Both the position numbers and the translations under genes were made by a program. The notes below the pieces were generated by a model. The model was not told the origin of the DNA. It was given only the letters and a program-made list of their open reading frames with translations, and did no database searches. A DNA stretch of 8,775 nucleotides from Roseateles depolymerans (GTDB lineage: Bacteria > Pseudomonadota > Gammaproteobacteria > Burkholderiales > Burkholderiaceae_C), in the NCBI GenBank assembly GCA_003241055.1, contig QFOD01000044.1:1-8775 (forward strand), given 5' to 3'. Of the stretch, positions 1 through 6,770 are shown in pieces (position 1 is the first letter of the stretch; the number at the start of each line of letters is the position of its first letter).

Positions 1-1
1 G

Positions 2-514
2 CCGCCCGAGCTGGACGCGCAGTGCCCCAGCCACGGTATCGCCCGAAACCTCGTCTACGCCGTCATGGCCGAAGAAGCCGGCCAGCCGCTGCACGTCGGG
101 GATACCTACTCCGAGGAAGCCGCGCGCGAGGTGGTACGCCGCCTGCGCTTCGAGACCGGCTTCTACAGCCGTGCTTGGGAAATCAGTTCGGCGCATATCA
201 CCGAGGAGGCCGGCCGCTATCTGGCCAACCTGGCCGACATCGACACGCCGACCCGTTTCCTGTTCGTTGCCTTCCGCATTCCCTACAGCCCCGCGGTCGG
301 CGTGAAGCTGATCGCCACGCCCTGGACGGACGAGAACCTGCAACGGGTCGAAGGCATCACCGCCGAGCGGTTGCGGCGGGCGCATCGCCGGAAAGGCATG
401 CCGGAGTCCCTCGTCGAGGTGCTCCACCTGGCCGCGCTCGCCGACGTGCGCCTGCTGATCTTCGATGCCGACGCGCCCGTGCTGGACGGGCTGACGCTCT
501 ACGACGACGAGTAA
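2..514 (+). CDS. ICE-associated protein, DUF5983-like (5'-truncated by window)
   Basis: The reading frame is open from base 2 to the TAA at 512-514, giving 170 visible codons, so the true start lies upstream of the window. The ATG at 65 is internal to an open frame and I do not take it as the start. The protein is soluble, with no signal peptide or membrane segment. Visible landmarks are an SSAHITEEAGRYL stretch around visible residue 60, a PYSPAVGVKLIATPW stretch near the middle, and an acidic end LIFDADAPVLDGLTLYDDE. I recall this type of sequence from ICEclc/PAGI-2-like elements, where it is labelled DUF5983 or, misleadingly, an ABC transporter substrate-binding protein. Function is unknown. 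The intrinsic terminator just after it marks the end of the ICE transcript before the cargo. The coding call is firm and the family name is moderate. Confidence 0.75.
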   Translation, partial: PPELDAQCPSHGIARNLVYAVMAEEAGQPLHVGDTYSEEAAREVVRRLRFETGFYSRAWEISSAHITEEAGRYLANLADIDTPTRFLFVAFRIPYSPAVGVKLIATPWTDENLQRVEGITAERLRRAHRRKGMPESLVEVLHLAALADVRLLIFDADAPVLDGLTLYDDE

Positions 515-528
515 CCCGCAACCCATTC

Positions 529-556
529 GAGCCCCCATGTCGGGGCTCTTCCTTTT
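529..556 (+). terminator. Intrinsic terminator after the left ICE gene
   Basis: GAGCCCC (529-535) pairs perfectly with GGGGCTC (542-548) around a 6-base loop and is followed by the pyrimidine tract TTCCTTTT (549-556). It lies 15 bases after the stop codon of the DUF5983-like gene. It should end the plus-strand ICE transcript and shield the mer region, whose merR gene converges on it from the other side. Confidence 0.8.
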
Positions 557-618
557 CACGGAAGGCGGTGGCGGCTGCCGTGTTCAGAAAACGATTGCCC
601 GCAATGCCCGAAATCCAT

Positions 619-636
619 GACGTCTGATGCCCAGGC
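619..636 (+). repeat. Left copy of a short composite repeat at the cargo edge
   Basis: GACGTC (619-624), two bases, then ATGCCCAGGC (627-636). The same two words recur in the same order at 8213-8218 and 8229-8238, with a 10-base spacer instead of 2. The two copies sit just outside the metal-resistance block on either side. This could be a trace of how the block was acquired or chance similarity; the match is too short to decide. Confidence 0.3.
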
Positions 637-647
637 CAATCCGTGAA

Positions 648-1055
648 CTATCGGCAATGCAAGGCGGCGATCAGCGGACAGGACACATTGCCTTGATGCG
701 CGTGGCATTCACCGACCAACTTGGACAAGGCTGCCTCGATCCGGGTCAGGTCGGCCAGCTTGGCTTGCACGTCGTCCAGCCGCTGCGACGCCAGTTCCGC
801 TGCCTCGCTGCAATGGGTGCCATCCTCCAGCCTCAGGAGCTGCCCGATCTCGTCCAGGTTGAAGCCCAGACGCTGGGCGGCCTTCACGAACCTCACCCGC
901 GCCACATCAGCGCCGCTGTAGCGGCGGATGCTGCCGTAGGGCCGGTCCGGTGTCGCCAGTAGCCCCTTGAGCTGATAGAAGCGGATTGTCTCGACATTGA
1001 CCCCGGCCGCCTTGGCGAAGGCGCCGATGGTCAGGCTATCCGGTTCGGTGTTCAT
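648..1055 (-). CDS. merR: MerR, Hg(II)-responsive activator/repressor
   Basis: The 135-residue protein has an N-terminal winged helix-turn-helix (about residues 9-40, LTIGAFAKAAGVNVETIRFY), a long dimerisation helix and a C-terminal metal loop. The three Hg ligands of the family are all present: Cys82 (THCSEA), Cys117 (GECHAH) and Cys126 (NVSCPL). The start ATG at 1055 has GGAG at 1065-1068 on the minus strand. The gene diverges from merT, and its own promoter region overlaps the mer operator, so MerR should autoregulate while bending the merT promoter into an active form on binding Hg(II). The sequence is close to Tn21/Tn501 MerR as recalled, with a slightly different tail (ALHCR). The additional Cys134 lies outside the known site. 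Confidence 0.97.
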   Translation of the reverse strand: MNTEPDSLTIGAFAKAAGVNVETIRFYQLKGLLATPDRPYGSIRRYSGADVARVRFVKAAQRLGFNLDEIGQLLRLEDGTHCSEAAELASQRLDDVQAKLADLTRIEAALSKLVGECHAHQGNVSCPLIAALHCR

Positions 1056-1060
1056 CGCGC

Positions 1061-1091
1061 TTGACTCCGTAGTTAACTACGGAAGTAACGT
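1061..1091 (+). promoter_or_regulatory. mer operator/promoter (MerR site, PmerTPCA)
   Basis: A -35 element TTGACT (1061-1066) and a -10 element TAACGT (1086-1091) are separated by 19 bases, the overlong spacer typical of MerR-activated promoters. The spacer holds a perfect 16-bp palindrome, CCGTAGTTAACTACGG (1067-1082). As I recall, Tn21/Tn501 carry a 6-4-6 dyad (CCGTAC/GTACGG) with an asymmetric centre at this place; here the symmetry continues through the centre. MerR bound to this dyad represses without Hg and underwinds the spacer with Hg. The site also covers the upstream region of merR. Confidence 0.95.
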
Positions 1092-1127
1092 TACAGCATC
1101 AAGCGAAACCTCGAAAGGAGAAACCTC

Positions 1128-1478
1128 ATGTCGGAACCGCAATCCGGGCGCGGTGCCTTGGCCGCCGGCGGCCTCGCCGCCATCCTTGCCTCGACCTGCT
1201 GCCTCGGCCCGCTGGTGCTGGCCGCGCTCGGCTTTTCCGGCGCCTGGATCGGCAACCTCACCGTGTTGGAACCGTACCGGCCGGTCTTCATCGGTGCAGC
1301 GCTCGTCGCGCTGTTCTTCGCCTGGCGCCGCATCTTCCGGCCGGCCAACGCCTGCAAGCCGGGCGAGGTCTGCGCGATTCCGCAGGTTCGCACGACCTAC
1401 AAGCTCATTTTCTGGATCGTGGCTGCCCTGGTGGTGGTCGCGCTCGCCTTTCCCTACGTCCTTCCGCTGTTCTACTGA
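1128..1478 (+). CDS. merT: MerT, inner-membrane Hg(II) importer
   Basis: The 116-residue protein has three predicted membrane helices (about residues 14-38, 46-68 and 92-115), the family's usual length and topology. Cys24-Cys25 in the first helix (STCCLGP) take Hg(II) from MerP. Cys76 and Cys82 in the cytoplasmic loop (NACKPGEVCA) pass it on towards MerA. The ATG is preceded by AAAGGAG at a normal distance, 36 bases after the -10 element. It is the first gene of the operon, and merP follows after 12 bases. Confidence 0.97.
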   Translation: MSEPQSGRGALAAGGLAAILASTCCLGPLVLAALGFSGAWIGNLTVLEPYRPVFIGAALVALFFAWRRIFRPANACKPGEVCAIPQVRTTYKLIFWIVAALVVVALAFPYVLPLFY

Positions 1479-1490
1479 CAGGAGATCATC

Positions 1491-1769
1491 ATGAAGAAAC
1501 TTGCCGCACTCGTGGCCCTGGCCGCCACCCTTGCCACACCCGCCTGGGCCGCCGTCCAGACCGTCACGCTGTCCGTGCCCGGCATGACCTGCGCGGCCTG
1601 CCCGATCACGGTGAAGAAGGCGCTCTCCAAGGTCGAGGGCGTCAACCAGGTCGACGTGAGTTTCGACAAGCGTGAAGCGGTCGTGACCTTCGACGACGCC
1701 AAGACCACCGTCCAGAAGCTGACCGAGGCCACCACCAACGCCGGCTATCCGTCCAGCATCAAGCGCTGA
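1491..1769 (+). CDS. merP: MerP, periplasmic Hg(II)-binding protein
   Basis: The 92-residue precursor begins with a Sec signal peptide (MKKLAALVALAATLATPAWA), with probable cleavage after Ala20. The mature part is a single heavy-metal-associated (HMA) domain with the motif GMTCAAC; Cys34 and Cys37 are the Hg ligands. It captures Hg(II) in the periplasm and hands it to MerT. AGGAG precedes the ATG, and merC follows after 15 bases. Confidence 0.97.
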   Translation: MKKLAALVALAATLATPAWAAVQTVTLSVPGMTCAACPITVKKALSKVEGVNQVDVSFDKREAVVTFDDAKTTVQKLTEATTNAGYPSSIKR

Positions 1770-1784
1770 ACATGGAGTGACGCC

Positions 1785-2207
1785 ATGACACCGATTGCGC
1801 GTATCGCCGACAAGGCCGGGGCATTGGGTACCGTCGTTTCCGCGATGGGCTGCGCGGCCTGCTTTCCCGCGCTCGCCAGTCTGGGTGCAGCCATCGGGCT
1901 GGGCTTCCTCCAGCAGTACGAAGGCCTGTTCATTTCCCGGCTGCTGCCGCTGTTCGCCGCCCTGGCGCTGGTGGCGAACGCGCTGGGTTGGCTGCGCCAC
2001 CGGCAATGGCACCGCAGTCTGCTCGGCATGGTCGGCCCAGCCATCGTCATCGTCGGCACGGTCTGGCTGCTTGCCACCGCGTGGATGCGGCCCCTGGTCT
2101 ACACGGGAATCGCCTTGATGGTCGGTGTGTCGATCTGGGATCTGGTGTCACCGGCCAACCGCCGCTGCGGGTCGGAAGAGTGCGCACTCCCCCCGAAACA
2201 CGGATGA
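1785..2207 (+). CDS. merC: MerC, additional inner-membrane Hg(II) importer
   Basis: The 140-residue protein has four predicted membrane helices, the usual MerC length. The conserved pair Cys23/Cys26 (MGCAACFP) lies at the start of the first helix, and a second pair, Cys128 and Cys133 (RRCGSEECALP), lies in the short cytoplasmic tail. It is clearly MerC rather than MerF, which is about 80 residues with two helices. GGAG lies upstream of the ATG. MerC acts beside MerT as an alternative route for Hg(II) into the cytoplasm. The merC position between merP and merA matches Tn21 as recalled, whereas Tn501 lacks merC. Confidence 0.96.
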   Translation: MTPIARIADKAGALGTVVSAMGCAACFPALASLGAAIGLGFLQQYEGLFISRLLPLFAALALVANALGWLRHRQWHRSLLGMVGPAIVIVGTVWLLATAWMRPLVYTGIALMVGVSIWDLVSPANRRCGSEECALPPKHG

Positions 2208-2234
2208 AGCGGTCACGACAAGAGGAATGAGACC

Positions 2235-3920
2235 ATGACACAACTGAGAATCACCGGCATGACCTGCGAATCGTGCGCGGCCCATGTCAAGGAAGCGCTG
2301 GAGCGGGTGCCCGGCGTGCGTTCGGCCGAGGTGTCTTACGCCAAGGGCAATGCGACCCTGGCCATGACCGCAGAGACTTCGACCAACGCTCTACTCGCCG
2401 CCGTCGTCGGGCTCGGATATCGGGCCGCGCTGGCTGACGCACCAAGCGCGCCGCCGCGCGGCGGGCTGCTCGACCGCGTGCGCGAATGGGTTGGTGGCGG
2501 AAGCCAAGCCGGTCACGGCAACGGCAAGCTGCACATCGCCGTCATCGGCAGCGGCGGGGCGGCGATGGCCGCTGCGCTCAAGGCCGTCGAACAGGGTGCG
2601 CGCGTCACGCTGATCGAGCGCGGCACCATCGGCGGCACCTGCGTGAATGTCGGCTGCATCCCGTCCAAGATCATGATCCGTGCCGCCCACATCGCCCATC
2701 TGCGCACGGCGAGCCCGTTCGACGACGGCATCGCAGCGGCAACGCCGGCCATCCTTCGCGAGCGGCTGCTTGCCCAGCAGCAAGCGCGCGTCGAGGAACT
2801 GCGCCACGCCAAGTACGAAAGCATTCTGGACAGCAATCCAGTCATCACGCGGCTGGCGGGCGAGGCCCGGTTCAAGGACGCGCGCACGCTGACCGTGGCG
2901 ACCGCAGACGGCGGCACGCGCGAAGTGAGTTTCGACCGCTGCCTGATCGCGACCGGCGCAAGTCCGGCGATCCCGCCGATCCCCGGCCTGAAGGACACGC
3001 CGTACTGGACCTCGACCGAGGCGCTGGCGAGCGACACGATCCCTGTGCGGCTGGCGGTGATCGGCTCGTCGGTGGTGGCCGTTGAACTGGCGCAAGCCTT
3101 CGCCCGGCTGGGCAGCCAGGTCACGGTCCTGGCGCGCAGCACGCTGTTCTTCCGCGAGGACCCGGCCATCGGCGCGGCTGTGACCGATGCCTTCCGCGCC
3201 GAAGGGATAGCCGTGCTGGAGCATACCCAGGCGAGTCAGGTGGCTTATCAGGACGGTGAATTCGTGCTCACGACCGCCCAAGGTGAGCTGCGTGCCGACA
3301 AGTTGCTGATCGCCACCGGCCGCAGCCCGAACACGCGCAGCCTGAATCTCGAAGCCGCCGGCGTGACGGTGAACCCGCAAGGCGCCATCGTCGTCGATGA
3401 CGGCCTACGCACGAGCGCGCCGGACATCTATGCTGCCGGCGACTGCACCGACCAGCCGCAGTTCGTTTACGTCGCGGCGGCCGGCGGCACGCGCGCGGCC
3501 GTCAACATGACCGGCGGCGAGGCGGCGCTTGATCTCACCGCAATGCCGGCCGTGGTCTTCACCGACCCGCAGGTCGCCACCGTCGGGCTGTCCGAAGCCG
3601 AGGCCCACCTCAAAGGAATCGAGACCGACAGCCGCACGCTCACGCTCGACAACGTGCCGCGTGCCCTCGCCAACTTTGACACGCGCGGCTTCATCAAGCT
3701 GGTGATCGAAGAAGGCTCACGTCGCTTGATCGGCGTGCAGGCGGTCACGCCAGAGGCGGGCGAACTGATCCAGGCGGCCGCGCTGGCGATCCGTGCCCGC
3801 ATGACGGTGGAAGAACTTGCCGACCAGTTGTTCCCTTACCTAACGATGGTCGAGGGGCTCAAGCTCGCGGCGCAGACCTTCAAGAAGGACGTGAAGGCGT
3901 TGTCCTGCTGCGCCGGGTAA
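2235..3920 (+). CDS. merA: MerA, mercuric reductase
   Basis: The 561-residue FAD-dependent flavoprotein reduces Hg(II) to Hg(0) with NADPH in the cytoplasm. Residues 1-70 form an N-terminal HMA domain with GMTCESC (Cys11, Cys14). A linker leads to the FAD-binding VIGSGGAA region (103-110). The redox-active disulfide motif GGTCVNVGCIPSK has Cys136 and Cys141, the Tn501 numbering. The NAD(P)-binding motif VIGSSVVAVELAQAF is at 275-289 and the second FAD motif AAGDCTD at 400-406. The dimer-interface FPYL has Tyr535, and the C-terminal Hg-delivery pair Cys558-Cys559 ends the chain in CCAG. The length equals that of Tn501 MerA and every catalytic residue is present, so it should be functional. GAGGAA lies upstream of the ATG, 27 bases after merC. 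Confidence 0.98.
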   Translation: MTQLRITGMTCESCAAHVKEALERVPGVRSAEVSYAKGNATLAMTAETSTNALLAAVVGLGYRAALADAPSAPPRGGLLDRVREWVGGGSQAGHGNGKLHIAVIGSGGAAMAAALKAVEQGARVTLIERGTIGGTCVNVGCIPSKIMIRAAHIAHLRTASPFDDGIAAATPAILRERLLAQQQARVEELRHAKYESILDSNPVITRLAGEARFKDARTLTVATADGGTREVSFDRCLIATGASPAIPPIPGLKDTPYWTSTEALASDTIPVRLAVIGSSVVAVELAQAFARLGSQVTVLARSTLFFREDPAIGAAVTDAFRAEGIAVLEHTQASQVAYQDGEFVLTTAQGELRADKLLIATGRSPNTRSLNLEAAGVTVNPQGAIVVDDGLRTSAPDIYAAGDCTDQPQFVYVAAAGGTRAAVNMTGGEAALDLTAMPAVVFTDPQVATVGLSEAEAHLKGIETDSRTLTLDNVPRALANFDTRGFIKLVIEEGSRRLIGVQAVTPEAGELIQAAALAIRARMTVEELADQLFPYLTMVEGLKLAAQTFKKDVKALSCCAG

Positions 3921-3936
3921 CGGAAAGGAGGAAGCG

Positions 3937-4008
3937 ATGGACGGTTACACCATTTCCAGGCTCGCCGGCGTGGCCGGTGAGCGAGCGGAACCGCCGCAGC
4001 AACGCTAG
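3937..4008 (+). pseudogene. merD: merD remnant (5' 14 codons) fused to foreign sequence
   Basis: A strong AAAGGAGG precedes an ATG 16 bases after merA, and the first 14 residues, MDGYTISRLAGVAG, match the start of MerD, the operon's MerR-like down-regulator. After Gly14 the similarity stops. The frame continues for nine unrelated residues (ERAEPPQQR) to TAG at 4006-4008, through DNA that belongs to the antisense CDF-transporter remnant. A 23-residue chimeric peptide could still be made, but it lacks most of the DNA-binding domain. The breakpoint lies at about 3978-3983, inside a GC-rich stem-loop (3960-3982). merD and any merE downstream are therefore lost. Confidence 0.85.
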
Positions 4009-4401
4009 GCAGGTCAGATTGGCGATCAGGGCAATGCTGCCGAAGGTCAGCATCAGGGTGCTGGACGGCGTTACGCCATGCAGGAGCTTCTGAACGATCT
4101 CGGCCACGATCACGCCGAAGAAGCCCAGGATGATTACGCCCTTTGCGAGTGCCGCGCCGGCTTCCCACTTCGCACCGCGGTGCAAGGCAAAGAGGCTCAA
4201 TCCGTAGACCAGCGCGTCGCCGAGCATGTCGACCGAATCCCCCATGAGAGCGGAGGGAGTGGGAAACGAGGCCGGCGCTGAACTCGACCAGAAACATCAC
4301 CGCGTTGATGGCGAGGACCACCATCAGCACGCGGTGCGTTGGCTGGCCTTGTCCGCCAGGGCGGCCAGCTCGGCGCCTTTGTTGGTGCAGCACTCGTCCA
4401 T
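3982..4401 (-). pseudogene. CDF-family cation transporter, truncated and frameshifted
   Basis: The start is clear: AGGAGG precedes the ATG at 4401, giving MDECCTNKGAELAALADKAS, a Cys-Cys N-terminus seen in short CDF transporters linked to mer regions. The frame hits TGA at 4326-4324. The continuation (RVLMVVLAINAVMFLVEFSAG, one residue over a 20-mer in total, so cited by its ends at about 4335-4270) is in another frame. The next part (SVDMLGDALVYGLSLFALHRG onwards, from about 4240) is back in the first frame. Two indels, probably +2 and +1, therefore cancel in phase but leave a stop between them. Homology ends at LLRRFRS (about 3982), where the DNA turns into antisense merD, so the C-terminal helices and cytoplasmic domain are lost. 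Its start lies one base after the stop of the upstream small gene, so it is the last cistron of the dme operon. Confidence 0.85.
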
Positions 4402-4402
4402 G

Positions 4403-4540
4403 TCAAGCCTCCTGGGACGCGGTTTCGCCCTTTTCTTCACTTGCGACCGGCACCCCGATGGGACGGGCAATGGCCTCGCTCAGCGACAGCGCCTTGAGGT
4501 GGTCCCACTTGGAAGCACGATATCGCTTTGACCTGCTCAT
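4403..4540 (-). CDS. Small 45-aa basic protein, translationally coupled to the permease
   Basis: I do not recognise a family. The ATG at 4540 overlaps the TGA of the ACR3/BASS-like gene as ATGA (4540-4537), and its own TGA (4405-4403) is one base from the ATG of the CDF remnant. Such close packing on both sides is the main support for a real gene. The N-terminal half is basic and aromatic (MSRSKRYRASKWDHLKAL) and the C-terminal half is acidic and Ala/Ser-rich (SEEKGETASQEA). It has no signal peptide, membrane helix, Cys or His cluster, with a single His14. It could be an accessory or regulatory peptide for the transporter, or merely a coupling ORF. Confidence 0.6.
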   Translation of the reverse strand: MSRSKRYRASKWDHLKALSLSEAIARPIGVPVASEEKGETASQEA

Positions 4541-5514
4541 GCCCCAGCCTTCATCGGTTCCCGGAACAGATGACGCGGCAGCCACCAGAGGTAGAACACC
4601 ATCCCGAACAGCTCCACCAACGACTGGAACACGATCACCACCACGGTGGTGTCCCAGCCGGCAGGCAAGGCCAGCGCGAACGGCAGCACGACGAAGGAAT
4701 TGCGGGTGCCGAAGCTGAAGGCCAGCGTGCGGCCGGTGTCCATCGGCAGCCGCAACCACCGGGTGAGACCGCGCGCCAGCAGCGCGGCAACCAGCAGGAA
4801 GCCGACGAACACCGGCAGCACCATCAGCAGCACGGGCCCGGCATCGAGCACCGTACCGACCTGCGCACCGGCGATCAGGAACACCACTACCGCCAGCAAG
4901 GGCACCGGCCACCAGCCGAGTCGCTCGCGCCAGATGGCCCGCTCTGTCCGCGCCTCGACCCAGCGTTCGCTGAGCGCGGCGGCCACGAGGGGCAGCCCGA
5001 TCAGCGCGAGTGCAGCGGGCAGCATCTCTTCGGTCTTCAGCGCCGCGCTGAAATCGGCCACCGGCAGCATCAGCCAGAGGTAGACCGGCAACAGCAACAG
5101 CTGTGCCAGCAGATTGAGCGGCGTGACGGCGATGGCTCGTGCCGGCGTGCCGCGGCCGAGTTGGGTGAAGGTGATGAACCAGTCAGTGCACGGCACCAAC
5201 AAGACCAGCAGCACGCCGAGGCGCAGGGCCGGGTCGCCCGGCAGCCACTGGAGTGCCAGCCACAGCACCAGCGGGATCAGCACGAAGTTCCCGAGCAGGA
5301 TGGCCAGCACGAAGCGCCGGTCCCGGAAGGCGTCGCGTACATGGAGCAACGGCACCTGCACGAAGGTCGTGTAGAGCAGCGCGGCCGGCACCGACCACAA
5401 CAAGACCTCGAAGCGCGGCCCGATCTCGGGCGCAACGGTGCCCAGCACCAGGCCGCCTGCGATGGCGGCAAGGTAGATCCAGACCTGGCGGCGTTCGAGG
5501 GTCAGTCGGTCCAT
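4537..5514 (-). CDS. ACR3/BASS-like inner-membrane permease (annotated class: arsenic resistance protein)
   Basis: The 325-residue protein is almost wholly hydrophobic, with about ten predicted helices. It matches the bile acid/Na symporter superfamily branch that includes ACR3 arsenite exporters. The ACR3-type Cys in TM4 (LLVPCTDWF, Cys109) and the Glu in TM9 (FQSLVELFG, Glu301) are both present. I choose ATG 5514 (MDRLTLERRQ) because it overlaps the upstream MFS stop codon as TGATG and because homology starts there; the frame stays open to 5604, but that extension is not credible. No arsR, arsC or arsH lies nearby and the operon is headed by a Ni/Co-type sensor, so arsenite may not be the physiological substrate. 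The superfamily is firm and the substrate is unknown. Confidence 0.85.
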   Translation of the reverse strand: MDRLTLERRQVWIYLAAIAGGLVLGTVAPEIGPRFEVLLWSVPAALLYTTFVQVPLLHVRDAFRDRRFVLAILLGNFVLIPLVLWLALQWLPGDPALRLGVLLVLLVPCTDWFITFTQLGRGTPARAIAVTPLNLLAQLLLLPVYLWLMLPVADFSAALKTEEMLPAALALIGLPLVAAALSERWVEARTERAIWRERLGWWPVPLLAVVVFLIAGAQVGTVLDAGPVLLMVLPVFVGFLLVAALLARGLTRWLRLPMDTGRTLAFSFGTRNSFVVLPFALALPAGWDTTVVVIVFQSLVELFGMVFYLWWLPRHLFREPMKAGA

Positions 5515-6770
5515 CAGTCGCGCACCCGCAGGATGGCGAGCGTGCCGGCCAGCATGAAGGTGGCCGCCAAGGCAAACGCCAACACCGGCGAGACCGCCGT
5601 CCACACCACGCCGACCGTGGCGCTGGAGAGAAACTTGGCCGTGCCGTTGACGGTGCCCAGCGCGCCCATGCTCATGGTCATGGTCTCGGCCGGCACCATT
5701 TCGGCAGTCACGGTGGATTCCAGCGCCTCCTGCACGGCGACATACAGACCGGCGATGCAGAAGATTCCCGCGAGCAGCGCCACGCTGTCGAGGTCAGACC
5801 AGAAGGCCAGCGCGGTCAGCACCGCCGTGGCAACACCCAGGCCGTAGCCCGCCACCAGCACGGGCAGGTGGCCGACGCGATCGGCGAGCCAACCCACCGG
5901 CCACGACGCGGCCACTTGCACGACATTGCGCCACACATAGAGCAGCCCGGCCACCTGCGCGGCCTGCACCACGCCCATCGACGGGGTGAGCAGCGTGGTG
6001 GCGGCGAGGATCAACAAGGTGTGGGAGAAATCACCGACGCCGAACAGTCCGACAGCGCCGAGATAGCGCTTGAACCGGGACGGCAGCCCGCGCAGCGAGC
6101 CGAAGAACTTGAGCGCCGGATTCGGCGAATGCTGCGGGTCCTGCACCAATGCGAGGAAGGCCAGCAGCGCCAGCAGGCCGGGAATGAGCGAGAGCCACAG
6201 CACGAAGCGGAAGGGGCCGGCGTCGTCGCTCCAGTGCCAGCCCTGAGCGAGCCCCAGCAAGACCACGCCCAACAGCGGGCCGAACACTGCGCCGACGGTG
6301 TCCGCCGCGCGATGAAAACCGAAGGCGCGCCCGCGCGTCGCGGGGCTGACCGCCTGGATCACGATGGCGTCGCGTAACGGGCCGCGCAGGCCCTTGCCGA
6401 ACCAGGACACCATGCGCCCGAGCAGGATCAGCGGCCAGCCCGCGGCCAGGGCGATCAGGGCCTGGCCCAGCGGGGTGAGCCCGTAACCGACCAGCACCAG
6501 AAGCTTGCGGTGGCCCAGTTTGTCGGCGATGTACCCCGACACCATCTTGGTGAAGCTCGCCACCGCATCCGCAATGCCCTCGATGATGCCCAGCGCGGCG
6601 GCCGGAATGCCCAGCACGGCCAGGAAGCCGGGCAGGATCACGGTGGTGGTCTCGTAGCAGAAATCGCCGAGCGCGCTGGTGATCCCGGCGCCGGCGACGG
6701 TGCGGTTCAGCCACCCGTTCCCCTGGACCGAGTTGTCATTGTTGGTGATGTTTTCTGTCACGGTCTTCAT
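5514..6770 (-). CDS. Major facilitator superfamily transporter
   Basis: The 418-residue protein has the twelve-helix MFS layout. Motif A lies in the TM2-TM3 loop (GYIADKLGHRK, residues 79-89), with a second motif-A-like loop in the C-terminal half (GWLADRVGHLP). The Asn-rich hydrophilic N-terminus (TENITNNDNS) is followed by LGDFCYETTTVILPGF in TM1. The ATG at 6770 overlaps the dmeF stop as ATGA, and the TGA at 5516-5514 overlaps the next start as TGATG, so translation is coupled on both sides. It does not look like ArsJ, and it lacks the His-rich tail of the nickel exporter NreB. By context it probably exports a metal or metalloid species, but the sequence does not show which. Confidence 0.88.
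   Translation of the reverse strand: MKTVTENITNNDNSVQGNGWLNRTVAGAGITSALGDFCYETTTVILPGFLAVLGIPAAALGIIEGIADAVASFTKMVSGYIADKLGHRKLLVLVGYGLTPLGQALIALAAGWPLILLGRMVSWFGKGLRGPLRDAIVIQAVSPATRGRAFGFHRAADTVGAVFGPLLGVVLLGLAQGWHWSDDAGPFRFVLWLSLIPGLLALLAFLALVQDPQHSPNPALKFFGSLRGLPSRFKRYLGAVGLFGVGDFSHTLLILAATTLLTPSMGVVQAAQVAGLLYVWRNVVQVAASWPVGWLADRVGHLPVLVAGYGLGVATAVLTALAFWSDLDSVALLAGIFCIAGLYVAVQEALESTVTAEMVPAETMTMSMGALGTVNGTAKFLSSATVGVVWTAVSPVLAFALAATFMLAGTLAILRVRD

Noticed and set aside
1077..2012. Long open frame antisense to merT-merP-merC
   Set aside because: It is Gln/Gly/Arg-rich low-complexity translation opposite three well-identified mer genes; such frames are expected in GC-rich DNA.
2391..3380. 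Long open frame antisense to merA
   Set aside because: It mirrors the codon structure of merA, has no ribosome site or recognisable domain, and MerA on the other strand is beyond doubt.
3960..3982. GC stem-loop at the merD/CDF junction as a terminator
   Set aside because: The stem is strong, but no T tract follows on either strand, and most of it is ordinary merD coding sequence.
5515..5604. 30-residue N-terminal extension of the ACR3-like protein
   Set aside because: It overlaps the coupled end of the MFS gene, is unlike the family, and the TGATG overlap at 5512-5516 gives a natural start.
4528..6377. Long plus-strand frames across the permease and MFS genes
   Set aside because: Their His/Arg/Gln-rich translations have no hydrophobic pattern or motif, while the minus strand encodes clear membrane proteins.
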